Of a DNA stretch of 48,959 nt, positions 8,953 to 18,324 are shown piece by piece. The notes below the pieces were generated by a model. That model ran no database searches. It was not told the DNA's origin and was given only the letters and a program-made list of their open reading frames with translations. The stretch is from NCBI GenBank assembly GCA_015207585.1, contig JADEWQ010000036.1:1-48959 (forward strand), in the 5' to 3' direction. Position 1 is the stretch's first letter; every line of letters starts with the position of its first letter. Both the position numbers and the translations under genes were made by a program. The DNA is from Pleurocapsales cyanobacterium LEGE 06147. Lineage in GTDB: Bacteria; Cyanobacteriota; Cyanobacteriia; Cyanobacteriales; Xenococcaceae.

Positions 8953-9030
8953 GCGATCCCTCCTAGCCTCCCTTAGAAAGGGGGGAAATAGGCTCCAAGT
9001 CCCCCTTAAAAAGGGGGATTTAGGGGGATC
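8953..9030. repeat. MITE-like G/C-run element, copy 2
   Basis: A 78-base relative of 5174-5274. It begins GCGATCC, has AAGTCCCCC paired with AAAAAGGGGGA in the centre, and ends GATTTAGGGGGATC. It sits between a short interrupted frame (8872-8976) and the Uma2 gene. Confidence 0.75.
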
Positions 9031-9089
9031 TTTCATGTTTTGCTCCAGGTAATAGGACTTTTAATACATCTTTTAACTCCGGTTTATTT

Positions 9090-9734
9090 ATGCCTACCTA
9101 CTTAACCCTCGAACAAGTAATTGTCTCTCCAGGTCAGCAGTTATTGTTAAAAGATATTAGTTGGCAACAATTTGAAAGCATTCTAACTGAATTAGGTGAA
9201 AGCCGTGCGTCAAGAATTTCCTATAGTAATGGCGTGCTAGAAATCATGGTTCCCCTAGCAGAACATGAAAAAAATAAAGAAATTATTGGTGAACTGGTGA
9301 GGATTCTTTTAGATGCACTGCAAATTGACTTTGAACCTTTAGGTTCCACAATATTTAAAAATGAACAAATGACTCAGGCAGTAGAACCCGATGCCTGTTT
9401 CTATATTCAGAATCAAACAGCAGTTATCGGTAAATCTAGTCTAGACCTTACTGTAGATCCGCCTCCAGATTTAGCTATAGAAATTGATATTACTTCCCGC
9501 ACTTATTTAGATAATTATCGTAGTTTAGGCGTACCGGAACTGTGGCGTTACACTCGACAAGGTTTGCAAATTCACTTACTAAAAAATGACCGATATATTG
9601 AGTCTAAAAATAGTCCAAACTTTCCTAATATTCCGATTATTGAATTAATCGATCGCTATGTCAAACAAAGTCAAACAGTCGGCAGAAGCCAAACAATAAA
9701 AGATTTTAAAAATTGGGTGAGGAAAAATATCTGA
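9090..9734 (+). CDS. Uma2-family (DUF820) restriction-endonuclease-fold protein
   Basis: A 214-aa member of the Uma2 family, abundant in cyanobacteria and built on a PD-(D/E)XK nuclease fold. The N-terminal SWQQFESILTELGESRASRISYSNGVLEIMVPLAEHE block (first half shown by SWQQFESILTELGE), the acidic EPDACFYI strand and PPPDLAIEIDIT with the following SLGVPELWRY are all present, so the putative catalytic acidic residues look complete. Its cellular role is unknown; many genomes hold dozens of copies. It stops one base before the TpsB gene begins, so it is probably cotranscribed with it. A truncated relative lies at 14416-14712. Confidence 0.85.
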   Translation: MPTYLTLEQVIVSPGQQLLLKDISWQQFESILTELGESRASRISYSNGVLEIMVPLAEHEKNKEIIGELVRILLDALQIDFEPLGSTIFKNEQMTQAVEPDACFYIQNQTAVIGKSSLDLTVDPPPDLAIEIDITSRTYLDNYRSLGVPELWRYTRQGLQIHLLKNDRYIESKNSPNFPNIPIIELIDRYVKQSQTVGRSQTIKDFKNWVRKNI

Positions 9735-9735
9735 A

Positions 9736-11571
9736 ATGCAAAAAATCCTATTAAATTTATTATTTTTAAAACCCTATTGGACATTCACGCCAGTCCTATT
9801 ATTAAGCTTGGGAATTGGAAATAAAGTCGCAGCCAGTACTGTCGAGGTTGTTCCTCGCAAGGACAATAACCTCTCCGCGTCCCCGCGTCCTCAAAAGCCT
9901 CTCCCAGCAACGACTACTAAACTAGCTCAACTTCCCAGTCCCCTTCCCGAAACAATTCCGCCCGTCGAACCCAGACCTTTTCCTCGGCCGGAACCACAGC
10001 CCTTACCCCCTCCAGAAGACTTTCTCGAAGAACCAACTCCAACCCCTCCCATTCCCGAAGTACCTCCAGAGCTTCCAGGAACTATTACTGTTAAAGAATT
10101 TAATGTAGTTGGCAGTACGGTATTCAGTCCCGAAGAGTTAGAGAAAGTACTGGCAGATTTTACCAACCGACCCCTCACTTTTGCCGAATTACTCCAGGCT
10201 GAGGCAGCAATTACCCGCTTATATGTCGAAAACGGCTATATCAATTCTGGTGCCATCATTCCTCCCCAAACTCCCAAAGAAGGCATAGTCACCGTCCAGG
10301 TAATCGAAGGCAGTTTAGAAGATATTCAGGTAACGACAAGCGGACGACTCAACCCCAATTACGTCCGCAGCCGCCTTGCCATAGCTAGCGGTCCACCCCT
10401 CAATGTCAATCGCTTGCAAGAAGCCCTGCAACTGCTACAATTAGACCCGCTCATAAACAACCTTTCGGCTCAACTATCCGTTGGCTCTAGCCGCGAACAG
10501 TGGTTATTAGAAGTAGAGGTAGAGCAAACACCAGCTTTCCGTCCCGGCATCTTTGCTAACAACTATCGTAACCCCAGCATCGGCACCTTTGAAAGGGGTG
10601 TAGAGCTAAACCATCTCAACTTGCTCGGTCAGGGAGATGCATTGAATTTTGCCTACAAAAATACAGATGGCAGTAACGAGTTCGATGGTCGCTACACCTT
10701 TCCCATCAATCCCTATAATGGAACGGTCGGTTTTCGCTTCCGCACGATCGATAACGAGATTGTCGAGCCTCCCTTCGACGATTTAGACATCGAATCCGAC
10801 ACTAACTACTATGATTTTGTCTTTCGCCAGCCCATTATCCGTACTGCCTCGTCAGATTTCTCCCAAGAACTGGCTTTCGGTCTGACTTTTTCCCGGGCGG
10901 AAAACGAGACTTCTTTGTTGGGAGAGCCTTTTCCCATTTCCCAGGGAGCTAACCAAGAGGGCGAAACCCGTCTTTCAGCCTTGCGCTTTTTCCAAGAATG
11001 GACGGGGCGCGGTCGCAATGATGTTATTTTGGCGCGATCGCAGTTTAATTTGGGTATCGGTGCTTTTGATGCCACCATTAACAATGAAGAACCGGACAGC
11101 CGCTTTTTCGCCTGGCGTGGTCAAGGGCAGTGGTTACATCTCCTGGCTCGAGATACCTTATTTTTACTTCGTTCTGACGTTCAATTGTCCACCACCAGCT
11201 TAGTTCCTATGGAACAGTTTGGTTTGGGTGGTTTCTACACCGTTCGGGGTTACCGTCAGGATGCCTTAGTAACAGATAATGGCATTGTGGCTTCTGCAGA
11301 AGTGCGATTGCCCATCGCCCGCGTACCAGAAGTGCAGGGAATTTTACAACTCACGCCTTTTATCGATTTTGGTGTTGGCTGGAACACTGATAGAGACGTG
11401 CCTTTTGACAAGAATACTTTGGTGGGTGCGGGACTGGGCTTACTGTGGCAGTCAGGCAATAATTTAACGGCTCGTTTTGATTGGGGTATTCCTTTAGTTG
11501 ATATTGATTCGAGGGATAGGACATGGCAAGAACAAGGTCTTTATTTGTCTTTACAATGGAATTTTTTCTAA
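9736..11571 (+). CDS. ShlB/FhaC/HecB-family TpsB outer-membrane transporter
   Basis: An outer-membrane translocator of the two-partner secretion pathway, 611 aa. It begins with a signal peptide (to about residue 33), has a Pro-rich linker (about 60-115), a POTRA domain that starts at ITVKEFNVVGSTVF, a second POTRA-like part around VTVQVIEGSLEDIQV, and a C-terminal 16-strand-type barrel. The hallmark VRGY motif of the inward-folded loop 6 is at residues 503-506. It would thread the TpsA-like protein (5340-8449) across the outer membrane. The Uma2 gene lies between it and TpsA, and its last 49 bases overlap the CHAT gene, pointing to one transcript and coupled translation. Confidence 0.93.
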   Translation: MQKILLNLLFLKPYWTFTPVLLLSLGIGNKVAASTVEVVPRKDNNLSASPRPQKPLPATTTKLAQLPSPLPETIPPVEPRPFPRPEPQPLPPPEDFLEEPTPTPPIPEVPPELPGTITVKEFNVVGSTVFSPEELEKVLADFTNRPLTFAELLQAEAAITRLYVENGYINSGAIIPPQTPKEGIVTVQVIEGSLEDIQVTTSGRLNPNYVRSRLAIASGPPLNVNRLQEALQLLQLDPLINNLSAQLSVGSSREQWLLEVEVEQTPAFRPGIFANNYRNPSIGTFERGVELNHLNLLGQGDALNFAYKNTDGSNEFDGRYTFPINPYNGTVGFRFRTIDNEIVEPPFDDLDIESDTNYYDFVFRQPIIRTASSDFSQELAFGLTFSRAENETSLLGEPFPISQGANQEGETRLSALRFFQEWTGRGRNDVILARSQFNLGIGAFDATINNEEPDSRFFAWRGQGQWLHLLARDTLFLLRSDVQLSTTSLVPMEQFGLGGFYTVRGYRQDALVTDNGIVASAEVRLPIARVPEVQGILQLTPFIDFGVGWNTDRDVPFDKNTLVGAGLGLLWQSGNNLTARFDWGIPLVDIDSRDRTWQEQGLYLSLQWNFF

Positions 11572-14246
11572 GGCAGGTATTTTTGAGAAAGTACCGTCGC
11601 GCGATCGCTCTGATCATCTCAGCCTTATTGGGACTGGGAACAGCCTTAACCCTACCCGCGCTCTCTTCCGAGAAAGCGGTTAATCCGGTGCAACTAGAGC
11701 AACAGGGAAGAGAGTTCTACGAAGCAGGACAGTTAGGGGCAGCGGCGAAAGCTTGGCAAGAAGCTGCCAATGCCTATGAGGCAGCAGGCGATCGCGAGAG
11801 AATGACTGAAAGTCTGCTCAACCGAGCCACCGTCCAACAAGCGTTGGGACTTTATCCCAAATCCTGTCAAACTATACTACAAGCTTATGGAGTTAACGAT
11901 CTCAACTGCCAGGGATTAATTGCGAAAACCGATCCCCTCGAACGGCAATTAGAGAAGGAAATTTCTCAAGATACACCGATCTCTTCCCTCCAACCCCTTG
12001 CCGAAGCACCAGCTTCTCCCAACAAAGCCACTGCTTTACTTCGTTTGGGGGATTTTTTCCGACAGCGCAATGACCTAAAGTTATCTCGGGAAGTCTTGCT
12101 GCTGAGCCTAGAGACAGCCGAGCAGTTGAACTCACCTCAAGCAGAAAGTGCAGTCTTGCTCAGTCTGGGCAATACGGCAAGAGCGATCGCCAATCGAGAA
12201 CAAGCTCAGTTTCCTCCCCCAACCGTTGCCCTCGATGTCGCCCTCAATCAACAGAGTTCCGTAGAAGCAGCTCTAGCACCCTATCAAAAAGCGATCGATT
12301 ACTACGAACAATCTGCCACTCGCTCCCAATTACCCCAGACCAGGATTCAGGCACAATTAAACTATCTCAGTCTCTTAGTGGATATAGACCAATTTTGGCA
12401 GCAAGCGACAGCAGAAGCGATCGAGAGTGCTAGTAAATCGACAATCGACGACCCCATTTTTAGAGCTGAGATCGTTGGCAGCTCCCAGAAGTTGCAGTCG
12501 AAACTCGAACGGGACATTAGGCAAAAAACACGAGCTTTAACCGCTCAAATTCAGCCTCAGCTAGACCAATCTTCCCTCAGCCGCGCAGCAGTCTACAACC
12601 GGATTAATTTTGCCCAAAATTTGATTCGACTCGAAGGGGCTACTCCTAACGTCGTACAATTGCTAGCCACTGCTGCTAAAGATGCCCGAACCTTAAAAAA
12701 CTCTCCAGCACAAGCTCAAGCTCTCGGTTTACTCGGGCAAGTATACGAACAAAACGGACAGTTACTAGAAGCTCAAAAACTAACGGAAGAAGCCTTACGC
12801 CTCGCACCAGCTTCCGAGAACCCCGAGATTGCCTATCTTTGGGAAAGACAACTCGGACGCATTCTCAATGCCGAAGGAGATACTCAAGGAGCGATCGCTG
12901 CTTACGATGTCGCCTTCAACACCATTCAAGCTTTGCGCAGCGATCTGGCTGCTACTACTTCTGTCGAACCCATCTATCGAGAATTCGTTAGTCTGCTGTT
13001 ACAATCCGATCCCGACCAACAAAATCTCAACAAAGCTCGTAGAGTACTCGAATCTTTGCAAATCGCCGAAATAGACAATTTCTTTCGCGATCCCTGTTCG
13101 ACAACCGCCAGCGAGCTAGTGCAAATAGATGATGTCGATAGACAAGCAGCGGTTATCTATCCCATTATTTTGTCAGACCGCATTGAGGTCATCTTTGCCT
13201 TACCCGGACAAGATTTACGTCATTACCAAACTCGAATAGACAAGCGAGAAGTAGAAGATGCTATAGAGCAATTACGCAGTCAAGCTCTATCCGATCCCCA
13301 ATTTCCCGAACGGCTGCGAGGAGCTAGAGGCAACCCGCAACAGCAGCAGTCTCTGCAAAAAGATTTGCAGCAAACTTTAGACCAAGATATTTTGCCTCTC
13401 GCCAACCAAATGTATAACTGGTTACTAGCCCCAGTAGAAGCGGATTTAGCCAAGAGTGGGGTCAAAACCTTAGTTTTTGTCCTCGATGGTGTTCTCAGAA
13501 ATATTCCCATGGCACTTCTCTACGACGGTCAAGAGTATTTAATTGAAAAAGACTATAATGTAGCTCTAAGTCTAGGTCTGCAACTGACTGCTCCTCAACC
13601 TCTGACCCGACAATCAATCAAAGTCTTAGCAGCTGGCGTGACCCGAGAATTGCCACAATTAGGCTTGCCTCCCATTCCCAAAGTAGAACAGGAATTAAAG
13701 CTCATCAAACAAATCTTTGCAGATTCTGAAGTTCTGCTCGATGAAGAATTTACTAAACTCAAACTTCAAGAGGTCCTAGAAGAATCTACCTTTCCAGTGG
13801 TTCACTTAGCAACTCATGGTCGATTTAGTTCTACTCCCGAACGGACATTTATTGTCAGTGGAGATAAGCCAGGCAATGATTTAATTAATGTCAAAGATTT
13901 GGAGAACTTACTTAGAGCTGGCAGTCCAGATCGTTCTATCCCTATTGAATTACTCGTTCTCAGTGCCTGCAATACAGCCGAGGGCGACAACCAGGCTATT
14001 TTAGGTCTTGCTGGGGTAGCGGTAAGAGCTGGTGCGCGCAGTACTCTCGCAACTTTGTGGGGTGCTAATGACGAAGCTACTGCCGAATTGATGGGTTATT
14101 TCTATCGCAACTTAGCTACCACAACCCAAGCAAACAAAGCTAAAGCACTTCGCGACGCACAACTGGCTCTTTTAAAAGCTCCCGGCTCTCAATACAAACA
14201 TCCTTATTACTGGTCGCCTTTCGTCCTCGTGGGTAACTGGCTGTAA
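11523..14246 (+). CDS. CHAT-domain (caspase-like) protein with TPR repeats
   Basis: A 907-aa protein. After a basic N-terminus comes a hydrophobic segment (about residues 24-45), so it is probably exported or anchored. TPR-type helices follow (NRATVQQALGLYPKS; ALGLLGQVYEQNGQLLEAQK), then the CHAT peptidase domain at about 600-905. The catalytic dyad of the caspase clan is intact: His765 in HLATHGRF and Cys816 in LSACNTAEG. The start at 11523 is preceded by GAGG eight bases upstream; an ATG at 11556 has no such site. It overlaps the end of the TpsB gene by 49 bases. In cyanobacteria CHAT proteins are often next to TpsA/TpsB genes; a role in processing the secreted partner is plausible but unproven. 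Confidence 0.9.
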   Translation: MARTRSLFVFTMEFFLRQVFLRKYRRAIALIISALLGLGTALTLPALSSEKAVNPVQLEQQGREFYEAGQLGAAAKAWQEAANAYEAAGDRERMTESLLNRATVQQALGLYPKSCQTILQAYGVNDLNCQGLIAKTDPLERQLEKEISQDTPISSLQPLAEAPASPNKATALLRLGDFFRQRNDLKLSREVLLLSLETAEQLNSPQAESAVLLSLGNTARAIANREQAQFPPPTVALDVALNQQSSVEAALAPYQKAIDYYEQSATRSQLPQTRIQAQLNYLSLLVDIDQFWQQATAEAIESASKSTIDDPIFRAEIVGSSQKLQSKLERDIRQKTRALTAQIQPQLDQSSLSRAAVYNRINFAQNLIRLEGATPNVVQLLATAAKDARTLKNSPAQAQALGLLGQVYEQNGQLLEAQKLTEEALRLAPASENPEIAYLWERQLGRILNAEGDTQGAIAAYDVAFNTIQALRSDLAATTSVEPIYREFVSLLLQSDPDQQNLNKARRVLESLQIAEIDNFFRDPCSTTASELVQIDDVDRQAAVIYPIILSDRIEVIFALPGQDLRHYQTRIDKREVEDAIEQLRSQALSDPQFPERLRGARGNPQQQQSLQKDLQQTLDQDILPLANQMYNWLLAPVEADLAKSGVKTLVFVLDGVLRNIPMALLYDGQEYLIEKDYNVALSLGLQLTAPQPLTRQSIKVLAAGVTRELPQLGLPPIPKVEQELKLIKQIFADSEVLLDEEFTKLKLQEVLEESTFPVVHLATHGRFSSTPERTFIVSGDKPGNDLINVKDLENLLRAGSPDRSIPIELLVLSACNTAEGDNQAILGLAGVAVRAGARSTLATLWGANDEATAELMGYFYRNLATTTQANKAKALRDAQLALLKAPGSQYKHPYYWSPFVLVGNWL

Positions 14247-14287
14247 TCATTATTACAAGACTCCTATATTTAAATATTTAAACCAAA

Positions 14288-14319
14288 TGCGATCGCCTCT
14301 TAAGTAAAGAGCGATCGCA
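14288..14319. terminator. HIP1-based hairpin after the CHAT gene
   Basis: Two HIP1 octamers in inverted orientation (TGCGATCGC at 14288-14296 and GCGATCGCA at 14311-14319) form a stem of nine base pairs around a 14-base loop, 41 bases after the CHAT stop. There is no T-run, so its role as a terminator is only a guess. Confidence 0.35.
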
Positions 14320-14415
14320 CTTCTGATACTAATTCTCCGCGTCCCCGCGTCACCGTGTCTCCGTGTCCATTTCTCCCCGTGTCTTTTTCTCTTCAAGTTT
14401 TGAAAAACCGTGTCA

Positions 14416-14712
14416 TCATCCTTGTTGTTCCTCTTTGCGAAATGTGGTAGAGCCTGTGGGGAAATACTCTGTGTCGGTTTCCAGAAAATAAATTTCTAGC
14501 AATGTTCCAATTTGAGTTTTTCCACTTTCATGCCGACGGCTCGGTACCACAATTTCTAAAACTCCATCTAAATAGTTCACCCGGTAATAAGAACTATCTC
14601 CTAATTCAGCCAACAACACTTCGTACTGCGACCACGTAACCTTAGAAATGATTCGTTGTTCTTCGGGATCGTCAATCTGTAAGCGTTTGGACAAGTCATC
14701 GAGCAGTAGCAT
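14416..14712 (-). pseudogene. Truncated Uma2-family gene (N-terminal half only)
   Basis: 98 codons matching the first half of a Uma2 protein: TWSQYEVLLAELGDSSYYRV, NYLDGVLEIVVPSRRHE and FPTGSTTFRKEEQQG, aligning with the intact Uma2 at 9090-9734 up to just before its EPDACFYI strand. The acidic catalytic half is absent; downstream is low-complexity CCCCGTGTC-type sequence. I regard it as a remnant, although a short protein could still be made. Confidence 0.8.
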
Positions 14713-14857
14713 ATCCCATCACTTTTTTCCACGTGACCTTATTGTAGAAGCCCTATATCAATTCATTAATGAACTACAAGATTCCCTAGCGAAAAAACGT
14801 GCAACCATTGACTTAGACTACTTAATTCGACATCGAAAGACAGAAAAAGAGAAATAA
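14709..14857 (+). other. Short coding-like remnant, unknown
   Basis: The last 40 or so codons of an open frame here (DLIVEALYQFINELQDSL, then KKRATIDLDYLIRHRK) have the composition of a real helical protein. There is no ATG or ribosome-binding site in the matching part; the upstream half of the frame is only the antisense of the Uma2 fragment. I read it as the tail of a lost gene joined to the truncated Uma2. I do not recognise the family. Confidence 0.25.
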
Positions 14858-15101
14858 AGGTTTTTTAAAGATTTTTTGCTCGAAAAAAACATCCATTCCC
14901 ATGTTATAAATGTAAAGGTTTTTTAAGTTTTCTCATCCAGAAACTCAGATATATTTTTGCTTCTGACTGAGAAACCCAAACAATATTCTCACAAGCGCGC
15001 GGCAAATTTCCCTGCAAGGTGCTTTAGTGAACTTTGCAGGCATTTTGTTGCGGGCTCGTGTAACCAAGTTACTTATCTGTGATGGAGATTTAACCTTATT
15101 C

Positions 15102-16142
15102 ATGACTGCAACGACGGACAAGCTCATAAATGTATCGATTCCCTTAGCAAGTACCGAGGTTCGACTCAAAGATGTTATCAAAACCCTCCCAAAAGAGTGC
15201 TTTCAAAAGGATCGCCGCAAGGCTTGGTTATCGGTTATCATCAGCGTTTTAGCTGTAGCTTTAGGATACGTGGGAATTGCTAACTTACCTTGGTTTCTTT
15301 TACCCTTCGCTTGGATTTTTACAGGAACGGCACTAACGGGTTGGTTTGTCATCGCCCATGATTGTGGACATCGATCTTTTGCAAAACGCCGTTGGGTCAA
15401 TGATTGGGTGGGTCATATTTTGATGCTGCCGCTGATTTACCCATTTCATAGCTGGCGTATCCTTCACGATCATCACCATCTCCACACCAACAAGCTAGAG
15501 GTAGATAATGCCTGGCATCCCTGGAAACCAGAAGTTTATAACGAGGCAAGTCCTTTGATGCAAGGAATTTACCGAGCTTTGCGAGGACGTTTTTGGTGGC
15601 TTGCTTCAATTGCACACTGGGCAACTCTCCATTTCGATCCTTCTAATGTTTCTAAACGCGATCGCCCTAAAGTTAAATTCTCGATTGCAGCGGTTGCGAT
15701 CTTTTCAGTTATTTTCTTCCCAACACTTTCGATCGCGACTGGTATTTGGGGCTTTGTCAAGTTTTGGTTGCTACCTTGGTTAGTTTATCACTTCTGGATG
15801 AGTACTTTTACCTTAATGCATCACACGGATCTTAACGTCCAGTTTCATCCTATTGAAACCTGGAACGCCTTAGAAGCACAATTAGCTGGCACCATTCACT
15901 GCACCTATCCTCGTTGGGTAGAAGTTCTATGCCACGACATCAATGTACACGTGCCTCATCATCTTTCTGTGGCAATTCCTTCCTACAATTTGCGATTGGC
16001 TCACGCTAGCTTAAGACAAAATTGGGGTAGCTACTTGCAAGAAAGTCGGTTTTCTTGGGCATTGATGAAGAAAATTGTAGATCGATGCCATCTCTATCAT
16101 CCTCAAAAGGCTTACCAGTCTTTTAAGGAAATTAAGGATTAA
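15102..16142 (+). CDS. desA: Acyl-lipid delta-12 fatty acid desaturase
   Basis: This membrane enzyme puts a double bond at the delta-12 position of fatty acids in glycerolipids, using ferredoxin as electron donor, and is central to cold adaptation in cyanobacteria. The 346-aa product closely follows known Des[14 protein letters not shown] near the start, and three histidine boxes HDCGH (86-90), HDHHH (122-126) and HVPHH (283-287) that bind the di-iron centre. Hydrophobic pairs lie at about 43-85 and 193-240. The start at 15102 (MTATTDK) matches the family; the frame is open 25 codons upstream without homology. It is monocistronic. Confidence 0.95.
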   Translation: MTATTDKLINVSIPLASTEVRLKDVIKTLPKECFQKDRRKAWLSVIISVLAVALGYVGIANLPWFLLPFAWIFTGTALTGWFVIAHDCGHRSFAKRRWVNDWVGHILMLPLIYPFHSWRILHDHHHLHTNKLEVDNAWHPWKPEVYNEASPLMQGIYRALRGRFWWLASIAHWATLHFDPSNVSKRDRPKVKFSIAAVAIFSVIFFPTLSIATGIWGFVKFWLLPWLVYHFWMSTFTLMHHTDLNVQFHPIETWNALEAQLAGTIHCTYPRWVEVLCHDINVHVPHHLSVAIPSYNLRLAHASLRQNWGSYLQESRFSWALMKKIVDRCHLYHPQKAYQSFKEIKD

Positions 16143-16191
16143 TTGTGTTAGAGATACGAAGATAGAAAACGCACGAGCGAATGTGTCAAAA

Positions 16192-16235
16192 AGCTATTAG
16201 CTCTTAGTGTATATACAAGCTAAAAGCTAATAGCT
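16192..16235 (+). terminator. Strong hairpin downstream of desA
   Basis: A 16-base arm at 16192-16207 pairs with 16220-16235 with one mismatch around a 12-base loop, about 50 bases after the desA stop. It is built from AGCTATTAGCT-type sequence and could end transcription or protect the 3' end. No T-run follows. The remaining bases up to the antitoxin gene at 16535 hold a HIP1 octamer but no gene. Confidence 0.5.
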
Positions 16236-16534
16236 ATAAATTGCGATCGTAATTGTCTTTTAGGCAACTAAAAGTTGAAAAGAAGGCGATCGCTTTTAAT
16301 ACGGTTAATCGAATTTAGAAAAGGTTCTGGAATTTTAATTCCGATATTAATTCGACATTACGGTGCAATTCAAAAATTGTTACAACCCTGACTTTAACTA
16401 GGTTATTAGTAGAATTTATCAAGCATGATCAGAATTAGCCTAATAAAATGTATTTAAATATTTAATAGATGCCTGTGGTTCTACCTAAGTGTGGTACAAC
16501 AAAAACGAGGAATTTGTTACTATGCGTTAATCCT

Positions 16535-16750
16535 ATGCAAGTTAAAGATCTCACTGTCGAAGAACTTAAACTCTTAATCCAGGAAACAGTGGCTGAAACT
16601 ATTCAATCTCTACTAATCGATCCCGATGAAGGTAAAACAATCAAGCCAGAAGTGAAACAGCAACTACGTGAGTCTCTACAACTCACTCAAGCTGAAAAAG
16701 GTGGAATTTCGGCTGAGGAAGTAGCGAAAAAACTTGGATTGAATTGGTAA
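16535..16750 (+). CDS. Small antitoxin-like protein paired with a RelE-type toxin
   Basis: A 71-aa acidic helical protein beginning MQVKDLTVEELKLLIQ and ending AEEVAKKLGLNW, a pattern seen in cyanobacterial antitoxins that precede RelE/ParE-like genes. The ATG at 16535 is chosen over the upstream frame extension (from 16469) because the conserved part starts there. Its TAA overlaps the ATG of the next gene (TAATG), indicating translational coupling. Since that toxin is frameshifted, the antitoxin is probably an orphan now. Confidence 0.7.
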   Translation: MQVKDLTVEELKLLIQETVAETIQSLLIDPDEGKTIKPEVKQQLRESLQLTQAEKGGISAEEVAKKLGLNW

Positions 16751-17003
16751 TGAGCTATTGGGTTGAATTTACACCTGAAGCAATTGCTAATTTAGAAGCA
16801 CTCACTTCCACTATCCAGGAACGCATTCTGCGTAAAATTCGTTGGTTATCTGAAAATTTTGACAATTTAAGTCTTTAAGTGCCGATTTGAGTGGTCTTTT
16901 CAAACTCCGAGTAGGGGACTATCGAGTTATCTACTCTTTTGATATTCAAACACGGCGTATCACGATTCATAAGATTGGACATCGTCGAGACATCTACAAT
17001 TAG
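16750..17003 (+). pseudogene. Frameshifted RelE/ParE-family toxin
   Basis: The first 42 codons (MSYWVEFTPEAIANLEAL to NFDNLSL) stop at TAA 16876-16878. The next frame carries the rest of a RelE-type toxin, LSADLSGLFKLRVGDYRVIY and ITIHKIGHRRDIYN, ending at TAG 17001-17003. One base has been lost around 16867-16876. RelE toxins cut mRNA on the ribosome, with the GDYRVIY and HRRDIY basic/aromatic residues at the active site. Loss of the toxin with retention of an intact antitoxin is the stable end state expected of a decaying module. Confidence 0.85.
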
Positions 17004-17070
17004 TAAATTTATACCGATGATCGGATTGCTACTAATGATTAGTCGAATCGCAACTGTCTTTCACTAAAGA

Positions 17071-18324
17071 CTAACCTAATTTTTCAAACAAGGTTGCCAA
17101 AATTGTATTAGAAAACAAAAACCCTTCTGGAGTAGTTAATCTTAATCTTTCTGCCGAAGTAATGCAGCAATTATTAGATTCAAATTTTATTGTTTGTCTA
17201 TCTCGTCCTAATATTTCCACCCAACCTTGACGGTAATAAGGTTGCAGACAAATCCATATTTGCTCGACAACTCCTGCACCAAACTGCTGGCGAATCTGTT
17301 CTAAACTAACCCCTTCTGCCAAACGCAAGCCTAACATTAGGGATTCTAATAAAAAATCTGTTGCCGATACTTCTGGTTCTTTTATTACCCCGCCTTCTTC
17401 GATCCAAGTATAATACTCCCTTCTAGTACGGGGACGAGTAAACCGCTTGCCGTTAACATAACTCGTCGCACCCATACCAAAACCATAGTAAGGCTTGTTT
17501 TCCCAATAAACTCGGTTGTGGCGACATTGATATCCGGAGCGAGCATAGTTAGATACTTCATAATGCTCGTAACCTGCACCAGTGAGCATCTTGTGAGCTA
17601 GTCCATACATTTCGGCAGTATCTTCATCCGTAGGCAAAGGTTTTTTTCCTGGTTGATATTGTTTCCCAAAAGCGGTAACTGGTTCGAGTACCAAGTCGTA
17701 GCAAGAAATCTGATGGGGAGCAATAGCGATCGCTTGTTCTAGAGAAGATTCCCATTGTTCTATAGTTTGATTGGGTAAACCAGAAATTAAGTCCAAACTG
17801 AAGTTGGTTACCCCTACTCGATAGATTAATTCGATTGCGGCAAAAATATCTTTTCTAGAGTGCGATCGCCCGCAAATTTGTAACAATTCATCTTGAAATG
17901 CTTGTATGCCTAAACTAACTCGATTAATACCTACACCGACGTATCCTTGTAGTTGTTCTCGATTAAAAGTCCCCGGATCCATTTCCATCGATATTTCTGC
18001 CTCTGGTGCAATGCCGAAGTGGTTTTCTATCGTCTTCAAAATGCGTTCTAATAAAGGCAATGGAAGCAAAGAAGGCGTTCCTCCACCAAAGAAAATTGTC
18101 GTCAATGACTGTCTGGATGCTGACGTTATTTCGATCTCTCGACACAAAGCTTCAACATAATCTACTACTAGAGGGGAAATGTTAGTAGGAGCGCGCTCTC
18201 CCAACACGGTAATCGGAAAATCACAGTAGTAGCAACGACGGCGACAAAAAGGGATGTGGAGATAAGCAGCAACGGGAACGATCTGTTGCGAAAAATTGGC
18301 TAGTTTAGCTGGGAAAAAAATCAC
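17071..18324 (-). CDS. hemW: Radical SAM heme chaperone HemW
   Basis: A 417-aa radical SAM protein of the HemN/HemW group. The [4Fe-4S] motif CxxxCxxC is Cys27, Cys31 and Cys34, preceded by LHIPFC; FFGGGTPSLL and the DLISGLPNQT strand follow as in HemW. HemW binds heme and hands it to respiratory enzymes, unlike HemN, which oxidises coproporphyrinogen III. I choose HemW on overall pattern and length; many genomes label it as oxygen-independent coproporphyrinogen oxidase. It is divergent from the PIN/TRAM gene and stands alone. Confidence 0.88.
   Translation of the reverse strand: MIFFPAKLANFSQQIVPVAAYLHIPFCRRRCYYCDFPITVLGERAPTNISPLVVDYVEALCREIEITSASRQSLTTIFFGGGTPSLLPLPLLERILKTIENHFGIAPEAEISMEMDPGTFNREQLQGYVGVGINRVSLGIQAFQDELLQICGRSHSRKDIFAAIELIYRVGVTNFSLDLISGLPNQTIEQWESSLEQAIAIAPHQISCYDLVLEPVTAFGKQYQPGKKPLPTDEDTAEMYGLAHKMLTGAGYEHYEVSNYARSGYQCRHNRVYWENKPYYGFGMGATSYVNGKRFTRPRTRREYYTWIEEGGVIKEPEVSATDFLLESLMLGLRLAEGVSLEQIRQQFGAGVVEQIWICLQPYYRQGWVEILGRDRQTIKFESNNCCITSAERLRLTTPEGFLFSNTILATLFEKLG

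Larger units (their letters stand above)
8450..9089. other. Intergenic region with hairpin and MITE-like repeats
   Basis: About 640 bases between the TpsA tail and the Uma2 gene. It holds a three-hairpin repeat (8562-8640) and a MITE-like element (8953-9030). A frame of 112 codons (8518-8856) runs through the hairpins and is unlikely to be a gene. A 34-codon frame from the ATG at 8872 (MATQPEQWTIKSKRLLEK) looks like the start of a real protein but ends inside the MITE-like element, so it may be a gene start cut off by that insertion. I cannot name it. Confidence 0.45.
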
